Source of the DNA: Mesorhizobium sp. M8A.F.Ca.ET.218.01.1.1
Lineage (GTDB): Bacteria; Pseudomonadota; Alphaproteobacteria; Rhizobiales; Rhizobiaceae
DNA length: 64,000 nucleotides
Assembly (NCBI RefSeq): GCF_004791165.1
Contig: NZ_SRUZ01000008.1
Coordinates: forward strand, 63,397-127,396
Direction: 5' to 3'
Each line of letters opens with the position of its first letter. The stretch's first letter is position 1. Made by a program: the position numbers and the translations under genes. This document shows positions 1-7,822 of the stretch, in pieces. Under the pieces are notes generated by a model that was not told the DNA's origin, did not search any database, and saw only the letters and a list, made by a program, of their open reading frames with translations.

Positions 1-429
1 ACCAGCGATCCCTTGAGCGCACCGACCGCGCTGATGCACAGCCTGAAGCATTACAAGGTGCTGCACGAGCAGAACGTCATCCTCTCGGTGGTCACCGCAC
101 CGCAGCCGGTGGTGCCCGACAGCGAGCGGGTGAAGATGGAGACGGTCAACGAGCTGTTCATGCGGGTGACGCTGACCTTCGGCTACATGGAGCAGCCCAA
201 CATCCCGCGCGCGCTGGCGATCTGCCGCAAGCAAGGCTGGAAGTTCGACATCATGACGACGTCCTTCTTCCTGTCGCGGCGCTCGCTCAAGGCCTCGCCC
301 AATTCCGGCATGCCGGTGTGGCAGGACCGGCTGTTCATCGGGCTGGCGCGCACGGCGGCCGATGCGACGGAGTATTTCCAGATCCCGACCGGACGCGTCG
401 TTGAAATCGGCACGCAGGTCGCCATTTAA
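1..429 (+). CDS. kup: Kup-family potassium transporter, 3' end only (first tandem copy)
   Basis: This is the last 142 codons of a Kup/HAK/KUP potassium:proton symporter cut by the window edge; the frame is open from base 1 to the TAA at 427-429. The visible part is the cytoplasmic C-terminal tail and starts with TSDPLSAPTAL. The encoded residues are identical to the end of the complete kup gene at 625-2544. The DNA is also identical over bases 1-395 (matching 2116-2510) and then diverges only at synonymous positions. The two genes are therefore tandem paralogues 195 bp apart. The N-terminal transmembrane part lies outside the window. Confidence 0.93.
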   Translation, partial: TSDPLSAPTALMHSLKHYKVLHEQNVILSVVTAPQPVVPDSERVKMETVNELFMRVTLTFGYMEQPNIPRALAICRKQGWKFDIMTTSFFLSRRSLKASPNSGMPVWQDRLFIGLARTAADATEYFQIPTGRVVEIGTQVAI

Positions 430-549
430 TAGGTACGAGTTCGCCGGGCCTGGTTGTTTTGCGATGGTTCGGGATATGAGCATGCGAAACGTCGCATGGA
501 TCGACATCGCAAGACGTCGCCCACCGGGAGCCGCGCGCTGCTAACATGA

Positions 550-569
550 GTGCCATAACGTTACGGCAC
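550..569. promoter_or_regulatory. Near-perfect 20-bp palindrome upstream of kup, possible operator
   Basis: GTGCCATAACGTTACGGCAC is a palindrome with one mismatched pair; its core TAACGTTA is perfect. It abuts the -35 element of the candidate kup promoter at 570-598, a common position for a repressor or activator site. The regulator is unknown. The assignment rests on symmetry and position only. Confidence 0.4.
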
Positions 570-598
570 TTGATATTGCATTGCAGCAAGCGTAGAGC
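570..598 (+). promoter_or_regulatory. Candidate sigma-70 promoter of the second kup gene
   Basis: TTGATA (570-575) and TAGAGC (593-598) are separated by 17 bp and lie 27 bp upstream of the ATG at 625. The palindrome at 550-569 touches the -35 element. This is a motif match only. Confidence 0.35.
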
Positions 599-624
599 AC
601 CGCGCGTTTATCGGAGTGTCGTAC

Positions 625-2544
625 ATGGCCCTTGCCAATGCTGGTAGTGAGGCAGAACCCGTCGACCAATCGAGCCATCCGGAAATCGAACAGCATAGCA
701 CCAAGGTGCTGATGCTGGGCGCGCTCGGTGTGGTCTATGGGGATATCGGCACCAGCCCTATCTATGCCTTTCGAGAAGCGCTGGTCGCGTCGTCACACGG
801 CACCGTTGCTGATCGCGGCGATATTCTCGGTGTGCTGTCGCTGATCATCTGGTCGCTGACGATTACGGTTACGATAAAATACATCATGTTCGTGCTGCGC
901 GCCGACAACCGCGGCGAAGGCGGCGTGCTGTCGCTGATGGCGCTGGCACGCGGCAGTTTCCCGAAGCGCTCGGCGGTGATTCTGGGCATTGGCATCGTCG
1001 GCGCCTCGCTGTTTTTTGGCGATGCGGTCATCACGCCGGCGATTTCGGTGCTTTCGGCGGTCGAGGGCATGAACGTCGTCACGCCTGCTTTCCAGCCTTA
1101 TGTGGTGCCGCTGACCCTGGTCATCCTCGCCATGGTGTTCGCGGTTCAGCGCTTTGGCACGGGCGGGGTGGGATTGGTGTTCGGGCCGGTGACCGCGGTC
1201 TGGTTCCTGGCGATCGGCCTTTCCGGCCTGAAACACATCATCAACGATCCAGAAATCCTGCTGGCAATCAGCCCGCACTACATCGTCGCCTTCCTGATTC
1301 ATTCGCCGGACGTGGCCTTCGTCACGGTCGGCGCCGTCTTCCTTGCCGTGACCGGTGCAGAAGCGCTCTATGCCGATCTCGGTCATTTCGGCCGCAAGCC
1401 GATCGTACTTGCCTGGCTGGCGATCGTGTTTCCCTGTCTGCTGCTCAATTATGCCGGACAGGGTGCCTTCGTGCTGGCCAAGAATGGCATCGTCGGCCAT
1501 CCGTTCTTCGAGATGAACGAGGGTTGGGCTCTGATTCCCATGGTCGTGCTGGCGACCGCCGCGACGGTTATCGCCAGCCAGGCGGTGATTTCGGGTGCCT
1601 TCTCGCTGACCAGGCAGGCGGTGCAGCTCAACATGCTGCCGCGGCTGGAAATCCTGCACACGTCGGAAAAGCAGTCCGGCCAGATCTACATGCCGCGCGT
1701 CAACCTGCTGCTGGCCCTGGTGGTCATGATGCTGGTGGTCGGCTTCGGCGAATCCAGCAAGCTCGCTTCCGCCTACGGCATCTCGGTGACCGGCAACATG
1801 CTGGTGACGACGGTGCTGCTCTATGTCGTCATGACCCGGATCTGGAAGTGGAAGCTCTCGGTGGCGATCCCGCTGACCGTGCTGTTTGCCTTCATCGACG
1901 TCGGCTTCTTCGCCTCCAACATCGTCAAGGTGTTCGAAGGCGGCTGGGCGTCGCTGGTCGTGGCCTTCACCATCGTGCTGGGCATGTGGACCTGGGTGCG
2001 CGGCAGCCGCTATCTCTTCGACAAGACCCGCCGCAACGAGATCCCGCTCGATTTCCTCGCCGGCAATCTGTTGAAGAAAAAGCCGCAGCTGGTCTCGGGC
2101 ACCGCCGTGTTCCTGACCAGCGATCCCTTGAGCGCACCGACCGCGCTGATGCACAGCCTGAAGCATTACAAGGTGCTGCACGAGCAGAACGTCATCCTCT
2201 CGGTGGTCACCGCACCGCAGCCGGTGGTGCCCGACAGCGAGCGGGTGAAGATGGAGACGGTCAACGAGCTGTTCATGCGGGTGACGCTGACCTTCGGCTA
2301 CATGGAGCAGCCCAACATCCCGCGCGCGCTGGCGATCTGCCGCAAGCAAGGCTGGAAGTTCGACATCATGACGACGTCCTTCTTCCTGTCGCGGCGCTCG
2401 CTCAAGGCCTCGCCCAATTCCGGCATGCCGGTGTGGCAGGACCGGCTGTTCATCGGGCTGGCGCGCACGGCGGCCGATGCGACGGAGTATTTCCAGATCC
2501 CGACCGGACGTGTGGTAGAAATCGGTACGCAGGTGGCGATCTGA
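625..2544 (+). CDS. kup: Kup-family potassium transporter (second tandem copy, complete)
   Basis: A 639-residue low-affinity K+ uptake protein of the inner membrane (Kup/Trk-independent, K+/H+ symport in characterised members). The family signature VYGDIGTSPIYAF lies at residues 37-49. It is followed by a long series of hydrophobic segments to about residue 460 and a hydrophilic cytoplasmic tail. I chose the ATG at 625 because GGAG at 613-616 sits 8 bases upstream. A GTG at 616 in the same frame would add three residues but overlaps that ribosome site. The length is normal for the family. The C-terminal 3' sequence is a copy of the preceding gene's end (see 1-429). The gene is probably transcribed from its own promoter at 570-598. 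Confidence 0.95.
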   Translation: MALANAGSEAEPVDQSSHPEIEQHSTKVLMLGALGVVYGDIGTSPIYAFREALVASSHGTVADRGDILGVLSLIIWSLTITVTIKYIMFVLRADNRGEGGVLSLMALARGSFPKRSAVILGIGIVGASLFFGDAVITPAISVLSAVEGMNVVTPAFQPYVVPLTLVILAMVFAVQRFGTGGVGLVFGPVTAVWFLAIGLSGLKHIINDPEILLAISPHYIVAFLIHSPDVAFVTVGAVFLAVTGAEALYADLGHFGRKPIVLAWLAIVFPCLLLNYAGQGAFVLAKNGIVGHPFFEMNEGWALIPMVVLATAATVIASQAVISGAFSLTRQAVQLNMLPRLEILHTSEKQSGQIYMPRVNLLLALVVMMLVVGFGESSKLASAYGISVTGNMLVTTVLLYVVMTRIWKWKLSVAIPLTVLFAFIDVGFFASNIVKVFEGGWASLVVAFTIVLGMWTWVRGSRYLFDKTRRNEIPLDFLAGNLLKKKPQLVSGTAVFLTSDPLSAPTALMHSLKHYKVLHEQNVILSVVTAPQPVVPDSERVKMETVNELFMRVTLTFGYMEQPNIPRALAICRKQGWKFDIMTTSFFLSRRSLKASPNSGMPVWQDRLFIGLARTAADATEYFQIPTGRVVEIGTQVAI

Positions 2545-2581
2545 CGAGGTCGATCGCCTCGGCCTGAACGGGGAGGCGGGG

Positions 2582-3622
2582 ATGAGCGGCGAATTGGTGC
2601 TTGTCACCGGCGGGTCGGGGTTCCTCGGCGCTCACTGCATCCTTGCCCTGTTGAAGGCGGGCTATCGCGTGCGCACGACGCTGCGCTCCGCCAGGCGTGA
2701 CGCCGATGTTCTGGCCATGCTGAAGGTTGGTGGCGCCGAGCCCGGCGACCGGCTTTCCTTTGCCATTGCCGACCTCATGAGCGACGCCGGCTGGCCGCAA
2801 GCGGTTGCCGGCTGCGACTATGTCCTGCATGTCGCCTCGCCATTTCCCTTCGGCGTGCCGAAGCATGAAGATGACCTGATCATCCCGGCTCGCGAAGGCG
2901 CCTTGCGCGTGCTCAGGGCGGCGCGAGACGCAGGCGTCAAACGCGTCGTGCTGACCTCATCCTTCGCCGCTATCGGCTATGGCAAGATGCCGCCGGACGG
3001 CCGGCCCTTCACCGAAGAGAGCTGGACCGATCCGACGGCCAAGGTCAGCGCCTATGTGAAGTCGAAGACGCTCGCCGAACGCGCGGCCTGGGATTTCATC
3101 GCCGCCGAGGGTGGCAGCCTGGAGCTGGCAGTCGTCAATCCGGTCGGCATTTTCGGGCCTGTCCTGGGGGCCGACCATTCGACCTCCACCGCATTCGTCC
3201 AGCGCATGATGAACGGTGCCATGCCGGGGCTGCCGCGCCTGTCCTTCGGTGTGGTCGACGCGCGCGACGTGGCCGACCTGCATGTGCGCGCCATGACCAA
3301 TCCCGCTGCCAAGGGCGAGCGGTTTCTGGCCGTAGCCGGCGATTTCATGACCGTGCGGGAGATCGCGCAGGCCGTGAAGACGCGGCTCGGCGCGGCCGCC
3401 TCGCGTGTCTCGACGCGGGAGCTTCCCGATTGGCTGGTGCGGGTGGTGGGGTTGTTCAACGCGGAAGCCGCGCAGCTGGTGACGGAACTCGGCAAGGTCA
3501 AGAACGCCACCAACGCCAAGGCGGTGCGCATGCTCGGCTGGGCGCCGCGCTCGCGCGAGGATGCCCTGGCCGCCACCGGAGCAAGCCTGGTTCGGCTTGG
3601 GCTGGTCAAGACCCCGAAATAG
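2582..3622 (+). CDS. NAD-dependent epimerase/dehydratase family protein (extended SDR, dihydroflavonol-4-reductase-like)
   Basis: A 346-residue extended short-chain dehydrogenase. The Rossmann NAD(P) motif TGGSGFLG is at residues 9-16. The catalytic YxxxK appears as YVKSK at residues 158-162, with upstream VVLTSSFAA matching the conserved Ser region. The arrangement resembles the dihydroflavonol-4-reductase/aldehyde reductase group, which reduces ketones or aldehydes with NADPH. The substrate cannot be named from sequence. It starts 37 bp after kup and converges on the QorB-like gene, from which it is separated by an 11-bp-stem hairpin that begins at the last base of its TAG stop. Confidence 0.85.
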   Translation: MSGELVLVTGGSGFLGAHCILALLKAGYRVRTTLRSARRDADVLAMLKVGGAEPGDRLSFAIADLMSDAGWPQAVAGCDYVLHVASPFPFGVPKHEDDLIIPAREGALRVLRAARDAGVKRVVLTSSFAAIGYGKMPPDGRPFTEESWTDPTAKVSAYVKSKTLAERAAWDFIAAEGGSLELAVVNPVGIFGPVLGADHSTSTAFVQRMMNGAMPGLPRLSFGVVDARDVADLHVRAMTNPAAKGERFLAVAGDFMTVREIAQAVKTRLGAAASRVSTRELPDWLVRVVGLFNAEAAQLVTELGKVKNATNAKAVRMLGWAPRSREDALAATGASLVRLGLVKTPK

Positions 3623-3651
3623 CGCGGCGGGACAAAGCCTTCCCGCCGCGC
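3622..3651. terminator. Hairpin between convergent genes, probable bidirectional terminator
   Basis: GCGCGGCGGGA (3622-3632) and TCCCGCCGCGC (3641-3651) form an 11-bp GC-rich stem with an 8-base loop between two convergent stop codons. The following T-run is weak (GGGTTT), so termination is inferred from position and stem strength. Confidence 0.5.
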
Positions 3652-3656
3652 GGGTT

Positions 3657-4547
3657 TCAGCCGGCCAGTGCGGCCTTGTTGGCCTCGAGGAACTGCTTCA
3701 GCGGGACCGACTTCCGGCCTGAAAGGGTCTCCACCGCGTCCGTTACCATGCCAAGGTCGCCAGCGCGTGTGGCGGCATCGAAGGACACCAGAAGCTTGGC
3801 GATCGGCTCGGGAAGCCCGGCTGCCTTCATCCCCTCGGTCAGCGCTTCGTCAGAGAGCTGGACGACCTGGATCGGCTTGCCGGTGACTTCGGTGACCAGT
3901 GCGGCGACTTCGGCTGGTGTATAGGCCTTGGGGCCAGTCAGCGTGTAAGTCGTGCTTTCGGTGTCGTCCGAAGCCAGCCCCGCGGCTATGGCCGCGGCCA
4001 GATCGCTCCGCGCGCCGTAGGAAATGGCGCCGTCGGCCGCGGACGTATACCATTGGCCCGATGCGAGGATTTGCGGCATCGCCATGAACAGGTTCTCGTC
4101 GTACCAGCCATTGCGGAAGATCGTGTAGGGAATGCCGCTCGCCTTGATCGCCTGTTCCGTGTCGTAGTGGTCGGGCGCGAAGAGCACCGGCGACCCCGGC
4201 TCGGTGTTGGGCATCGAGGTGTAAAGCAGGTGGGCGATGCCCGCCTGCTTGGCTGCCGCGACCGCGGCGAGCTGCTGTTCGCGGCGCTTTCCCTGGATCG
4301 CCAGCTCATTGGTCGAAATGATGAGCGCCCGGTCGGCGCCGGCGAAGGCTTTGGCAAGCGAGGCCTGATCGTCGAAGTCGGCCGCGCGAACAGTGACGCC
4401 GCGCGCTGACAGGTCGGCAAGATTGGCGGGCGTGCGGGTCGTGGCGATGATCCGGGCCGCCGGTGTCTCCAACGTGTCCAGCAGATGGTTGATGACGCTG
4501 CGGCCGAGCTGGCCGGACGCGCCGGTGACGAGAAGAGTTGCGGTCAT
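3657..4547 (-). CDS. NmrA/QorB-like NAD(P)-binding oxidoreductase
   Basis: A 296-residue atypical SDR of the NmrA-like group. The nucleotide-binding motif GASGQLG is at residues 9-15, and no YxxxK catalytic pair is obvious. Length and start (MTATLLVTGASGQLG) resemble E. coli QorB (YtfG), an NAD(P)H:quinone oxidoreductase. It is divergent from an HxlR-family regulator, as qorB is from ytfH in E. coli, which supports a role in quinone or electrophile detoxification. The shared 136-bp spacer holds a perfect inverted repeat that could be the operator. The enzyme activity is inferred from the family. Confidence 0.82.
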   Translation of the reverse strand: MTATLLVTGASGQLGRSVINHLLDTLETPAARIIATTRTPANLADLSARGVTVRAADFDDQASLAKAFAGADRALIISTNELAIQGKRREQQLAAVAAAKQAGIAHLLYTSMPNTEPGSPVLFAPDHYDTEQAIKASGIPYTIFRNGWYDENLFMAMPQILASGQWYTSAADGAISYGARSDLAAAIAAGLASDDTESTTYTLTGPKAYTPAEVAALVTEVTGKPIQVVQLSDEALTEGMKAAGLPEPIAKLLVSFDAATRAGDLGMVTDAVETLSGRKSVPLKQFLEANKAALAG

Positions 4548-4588
4548 GGGGGGATCCTGACTTTGCGCCGGAAGGGCGGTTCGAGTGG

Positions 4589-4607
4589 TGGTCTCAAAAA
4601 GAGACCA
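4589..4607. promoter_or_regulatory. Perfect inverted repeat between QorB-like gene and HxlR regulator, candidate operator
   Basis: TGGTCTCAAAAAGAGACCA has 7-bp arms around a 5-bp A-tract. It sits in the divergent spacer, 42 bp from the minus-strand start and 77 bp from the plus-strand start. HxlR-family proteins are dimers that usually autoregulate and control the divergent gene, so this is the best operator candidate. No experiment is implied. Confidence 0.5.
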
Positions 4608-4683
4608 GCACTAAAATAGGAATTGACCCGATGCCGTAAAGAAGGCAGTTTTTGGGGAGGTAGGCACAGGCAAGGAACCAACC

Positions 4684-5094
4684 ATGGACAGCCGAACCGT
4701 CAATCTGAGATCCAAACTCGAAGTCTACAAAGCGATGACCGACGGCGGAAGCATCGCCGATTGCCCGGTCCGCGACGTCATCCAGGGGCTCAATGGCAAA
4801 TGGAGTTCGCTGTTGACGGCGGCCTTGGCTGAGCAGCCCTATCGCTTCGGCGAGCTGCGGCGGCTGGTTCCCGACATTTCGCAGCGCATGCTGACCCAGA
4901 CGCTCTACGATCTGCAGCGCGACGGCTATGTGCGTCGCGAAGTGTTTCCGACCAAGCCGCCGAGTGTCGAATACAGCCTGACCGACCTCGGGCGCTCGAT
5001 GTTCGATGCCTTGCAGTATTTGCTGCAGTGGGCTGAAAACAACCATGACGCGGTGCGCGACGCGCGCACTGCCTTCGACGCGACCCAGGCTTGA
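4684..5094 (+). CDS. HxlR-family winged-helix transcriptional regulator
   Basis: A 136-residue DNA-binding protein. The HxlR hallmark is present: CPVRDVIQGLNGKW with Cys27, followed by FGELRRLVPDISQRMLTQTL (recognition helix region) and the wing around DGYVRREVF. Members of this family often sense electrophiles or quinones through the conserved Cys and repress a divergent oxidoreductase. That matches the neighbouring QorB-like gene (compare E. coli ytfH/qorB). The ATG at 4684 is the first plausible start. The effector is not known. Confidence 0.88.
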   Translation: MDSRTVNLRSKLEVYKAMTDGGSIADCPVRDVIQGLNGKWSSLLTAALAEQPYRFGELRRLVPDISQRMLTQTLYDLQRDGYVRREVFPTKPPSVEYSLTDLGRSMFDALQYLLQWAENNHDAVRDARTAFDATQA

Positions 5095-5146
5095 ACAACG
5101 GACAGTGCGCGGCTCGGCGACTTGATTTCGCCCGACGGCTGAAGGA

Positions 5147-6412
5147 TTGTCCCGGCCAGTTCGGCTTGGGGGCATCGGCATTTCCTACGACATTGCAATT
5201 GCAGGCGCCGGTCCGGCAGGGCTGGCCATGGCGCTTTACCTCAAGCGCGCCGGCCACAGGGTCACCGTCTTCGAACGCTTCGAGGAACCCAGGCCGGTCG
5301 GCTCCGGCCTGATCCTGCAGCCGACCGGGCTGACGGTGCTGGCCGATCTCGGCCTCCTCGATGATGTCATGGCACTTGGTGCCCGCATCGACCGGCTGCA
5401 TGGCGCCGATGCCTCGACCGGCCGCACCGTGCTCGATGTCCGCTACGACGCCCAGCAGGGCGGCCGCTTCGGCCTGGCGGTGCACCGGGCTGCCCTGTTC
5501 GGCGTGCTGTTCCGCGCTGCCCGGCGTGAGACCCTCGCCATCGAAACCGGCGTCGAAATCGAGACCCTGGAAATCGGCGAACGGGCAACGCTGATCCACA
5601 GCGGCGGGCGAAAGGCGGGGCCGTTCGATCTGGTCGTCGATGCCAGCGGCGCACGCTCGAAACTGCGGCAATGCGCCGGCAATGCCGCGGCACCACGACC
5701 ACTCACCTATGGCGCGTTCTGGGCATCGCTGGATTGGCGAGGCGAGGGCTTTGACGAGCACGCGCTCTTGCAGCGCTACGACAAGGCCAGCGTGATGATC
5801 GGCGTGCTGCCGATCGGCCGGCCGGAACCCGATGCCGAAAGGATGGCGGCTTTCTTCTGGAGCCTGAAACCGGCGGATGCCGATGCCGTGCGCAACCTCG
5901 GCATCGATGCCTGGAAGGAGCGGGTGCTGCGGCTGTGGCCGCAGGCCGAGGCGTTCACCGGCCAGATCGACAGTTTCGACCAGCTCTCGCTGGCCCGCTA
6001 CGGCCACCATACGATGAAATTTCCGGCTGGCCGGCGGCTGGCCGTGATCGGCGACGCCGCGCACTCGACCAGCCCACAGCTTGGCCAGGGCGCCAACATG
6101 GCGCTCCTCGACGCCGCCGCGCTCAGCCATGCGCTGGCGCGAGCGGACGGCGTGGAGGCAGCGCTGGAAGCCTATGCGAGAGCGCGGCGCTGGCATGTGC
6201 GGGCCTTCCAGGCACTGTCGCTGGCATTCACGCCCTTCTACCAGTCGGATTCGGCGGCGCTGCCCTTCATCCGCGACAGGCTGGTGGCGACGATCGCCAA
6301 AATCCCGCCGGCGCCGCGGTTTCTCGCCTCGATGGTGGCCGGCACGGTGATCGATCCGTTCAGGCGGGCAGGGCTTGCCGAAGCGCGGTGGCCGGATCGC
6401 CTTGCCGAATGA
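5147..6412 (+). CDS. FAD-dependent aromatic-type monooxygenase/oxidoreductase
   Basis: About 415-421 residues, in the UbiH/p-hydroxybenzoate hydroxylase fold family. The N-terminal dinucleotide motif IAGAGPAGLAMALYLKRAGH leads into VTVFERF. The second FAD motif GDAAHSTSPQLGQGANMA lies about residue 303-320, as in class A flavin monooxygenases. These use NAD(P)H and O2 to hydroxylate aromatic or related substrates; the substrate here is unknown. The start is uncertain. TTG at 5147 follows GAAGGA directly with no spacing, and no in-frame ATG precedes the FAD motif, so translation may start at a rare codon nearer 5174-5183. The 3' end overlaps the convergent GST gene by 53 bp. Confidence 0.82.
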   Translation: MSRPVRLGGIGISYDIAIAGAGPAGLAMALYLKRAGHRVTVFERFEEPRPVGSGLILQPTGLTVLADLGLLDDVMALGARIDRLHGADASTGRTVLDVRYDAQQGGRFGLAVHRAALFGVLFRAARRETLAIETGVEIETLEIGERATLIHSGGRKAGPFDLVVDASGARSKLRQCAGNAAAPRPLTYGAFWASLDWRGEGFDEHALLQRYDKASVMIGVLPIGRPEPDAERMAAFFWSLKPADADAVRNLGIDAWKERVLRLWPQAEAFTGQIDSFDQLSLARYGHHTMKFPAGRRLAVIGDAAHSTSPQLGQGANMALLDAAALSHALARADGVEAALEAYARARRWHVRAFQALSLAFTPFYQSDSAALPFIRDRLVATIAKIPPAPRFLASMVAGTVIDPFRRAGLAEARWPDRLAE

Positions 6413-7097
6413 GACTCGATAGGAAAGACCCCTTCGCCCGCAGGAAAGCATGCAGGCGCTGCGGATAGTCAGGCGCCACGGCTTGCCTGATCGACGGACG
6501 GCCGCTCAACGCCTTGCGCCAGGCCTGGACAAGCGGCTTGCCTTCCAGGATGCCGAAATCGCCGATCCGGTCGAAGGCGTCGAGGTAGCGAAAGACCGGA
6601 CCGTAAACGGCATCGACGAGGGAAAAGCGGCTGCCAGCGAACCATGGCCCGCGCCGCGGGGTATCGTCCGCGAGTTCAGCCTCGAGGCGGCCAAACATCG
6701 CCGACAGCGCACTACACTCGGCGAGGAAGCCGGCCTCGCTCGGCGCTGAATAGAAGCGACCGATGGCGTTGAGGATGGCCGAGCCGTATTCGATCCAAGC
6801 CCGGTGCCGGGCACGAGCGTAGGGATCGGCAGGGTGGAGGGGATTGGTCTGTGTCTCCTCGAGGAATTCGAGGATGACCGCCGATTCGAAGATTATCGTC
6901 TCGTCGCCAGCTTGCCGCACGCGCAGCAGCGGCACCTTGCCGAGTGGCGAGATCGCCTTGAACCAGTCCGGCTTGTCGGCGAGGTCGATGTCGACGCGCT
7001 CGAACGGGACGCCCTTCTCGGCCAACGAGATCGCGGCGCGTTGGACATAGGGGCAAAGGGGGTGGCTGACGAGAATGAGGGTGTCGGTATGTTGCAC
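6360..7097 (-). CDS. Glutathione S-transferase family protein
   Basis: About 245 residues. The N-terminal thioredoxin-like domain starts TLILVSHPLCPYVQR with an SHPLCPY active-site region, as in omega/GstA-like bacterial GSTs. PLGKVPLL is the cis-Pro motif that binds glutathione, and ESAVILEFLEE completes the G-site. An all-helical C-terminal domain follows. I prefer the GTG at 7097, which places the protein start just before the first beta strand. An upstream frame extension reaches 7151 but would run through the operator repeats. The gene is divergent from a MarR regulator with three shared palindromes, suggesting inducible detoxification. It overlaps the preceding monooxygenase gene tail to tail. 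Confidence 0.85.
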   Translation of the reverse strand: MQHTDTLILVSHPLCPYVQRAAISLAEKGVPFERVDIDLADKPDWFKAISPLGKVPLLRVRQAGDETIIFESAVILEFLEETQTNPLHPADPYARARHRAWIEYGSAILNAIGRFYSAPSEAGFLAECSALSAMFGRLEAELADDTPRRGPWFAGSRFSLVDAVYGPVFRYLDAFDRIGDFGILEGKPLVQAWRKALSGRPSIRQAVAPDYPQRLHAFLRAKGSFLSSLIRQGDPATALRQALPA

Positions 7098-7119
7098 GGG
7101 GATGTGCCTCTCGATATCG

Positions 7120-7178
7120 ATGCGGTTGCATTTATGTAGATGCATGTGCATTGATCGTCAAGCTTGATGCAATTGCAT
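7120..7178. promoter_or_regulatory. Three ATGCA-N2-TGCAT palindromes in the GST/MarR divergent spacer, candidate MarR operators
   Basis: Two exact copies of ATGCA-N2-TGCAT occur at 7140-7151 and 7167-7178, the latter inside the perfect palindrome GATGCAATTGCATC (7166-7179). One imperfect copy, ATGCG-GT-TGCAT, lies at 7120-7131. Centres are 20 and 27 bp apart. MarR-family dimers bind such 12-16 bp palindromes and often autoregulate, so the array probably controls both divergent genes. Binding is inferred. Confidence 0.6.
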
Positions 7179-7198
7179 CTACCTCGTATGGTGCGGCC

Positions 7199-7657
7199 AT
7201 GACAGAGACAGCCATGCCTTCGCCTGAAGCCATCAAGGTCTGGGCCCGCCTGATGCGGGTGTCGCGCCAATTGATGGAACGCGCCGAGGACGCGCTGAAG
7301 GAGGGCGGCCTGCCGCCGCTCGCATGGTATGACGTGTTGCACGAGCTTGCCGAGGCCGGCGAGGCCGGTTTGCGGCCGTTTCAATTGATCGAGCGCACCT
7401 TGTTTGCCCAGTACAACATCTCGCGGCTGCTGGCGCGGCTCGAGGCCGGCGGGCTGGTCGAGAAACTGCCGGTGGCCGATGACGGCCGTGGGCAAACCAT
7501 CCGCGTCACGGCCACGGGACGTGAGACGCGCCGCCGGATGTGGGCGGTCTACGGGCGCTCGATCGCGGACCTGGTTGGCGCCAAACTGTCAACCGTTGAG
7601 CTGAACACGGTCTCGGCGATGCTCGGCCGGCTGCGCGATCCGCCTGTGGACCATTGA
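7199..7657 (+). CDS. MarR-family winged-helix transcriptional regulator
   Basis: A 152-residue regulator. WYDVLHELAEAG, the recognition-helix segment FAQYNISRLLARLEAGGLVEK and the wing ADDGRGQTIRVTATG match MarR proteins. The ATG at 7199 gives a normal MarR length. A TTG 48 bp upstream would extend the frame into the palindromes and is unlikely. The divergent GST gene is the probable target. MarR proteins usually release DNA on binding phenolic or electrophilic ligands; the ligand is not known here. Confidence 0.88.
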   Translation: MTETAMPSPEAIKVWARLMRVSRQLMERAEDALKEGGLPPLAWYDVLHELAEAGEAGLRPFQLIERTLFAQYNISRLLARLEAGGLVEKLPVADDGRGQTIRVTATGRETRRRMWAVYGRSIADLVGAKLSTVELNTVSAMLGRLRDPPVDH

Positions 7658-7760
7658 GGTTGGACCAGTACTGAGCGGCTGTTGCGCACCGTCGCCTTTT
7701 GCCGCCAAATATTTCTACTTTTTCCCCTTGCGTCGGATGGCGGATCGCGCAATATGCCGA

Positions 7761-7775
7761 ACCGTAACGTACGGT
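7761..7775. promoter_or_regulatory. Inverted repeat upstream of TetR gene, candidate autoregulatory operator
   Basis: ACCGTA-ACG-TACGGT is a perfect 6-bp inverted repeat with a 3-bp spacer, 47 bp upstream of the TetR-family gene start. TetR dimers bind such short palindromes. The site is assigned by symmetry and location only. Confidence 0.4.
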
Positions 7776-7822
7776 ACGCTGTTGTTTGACGACGAACTGT
7801 ACCCTTCGAACAGGAACCGAAC

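Noticed and set aside
793..2607. 604-codon open frame on the minus strand opposite kup
   Set aside because: His/Arg/Asp-rich low-complexity translation typical of the antisense frame of a high-GC gene; kup itself has clear family motifs.
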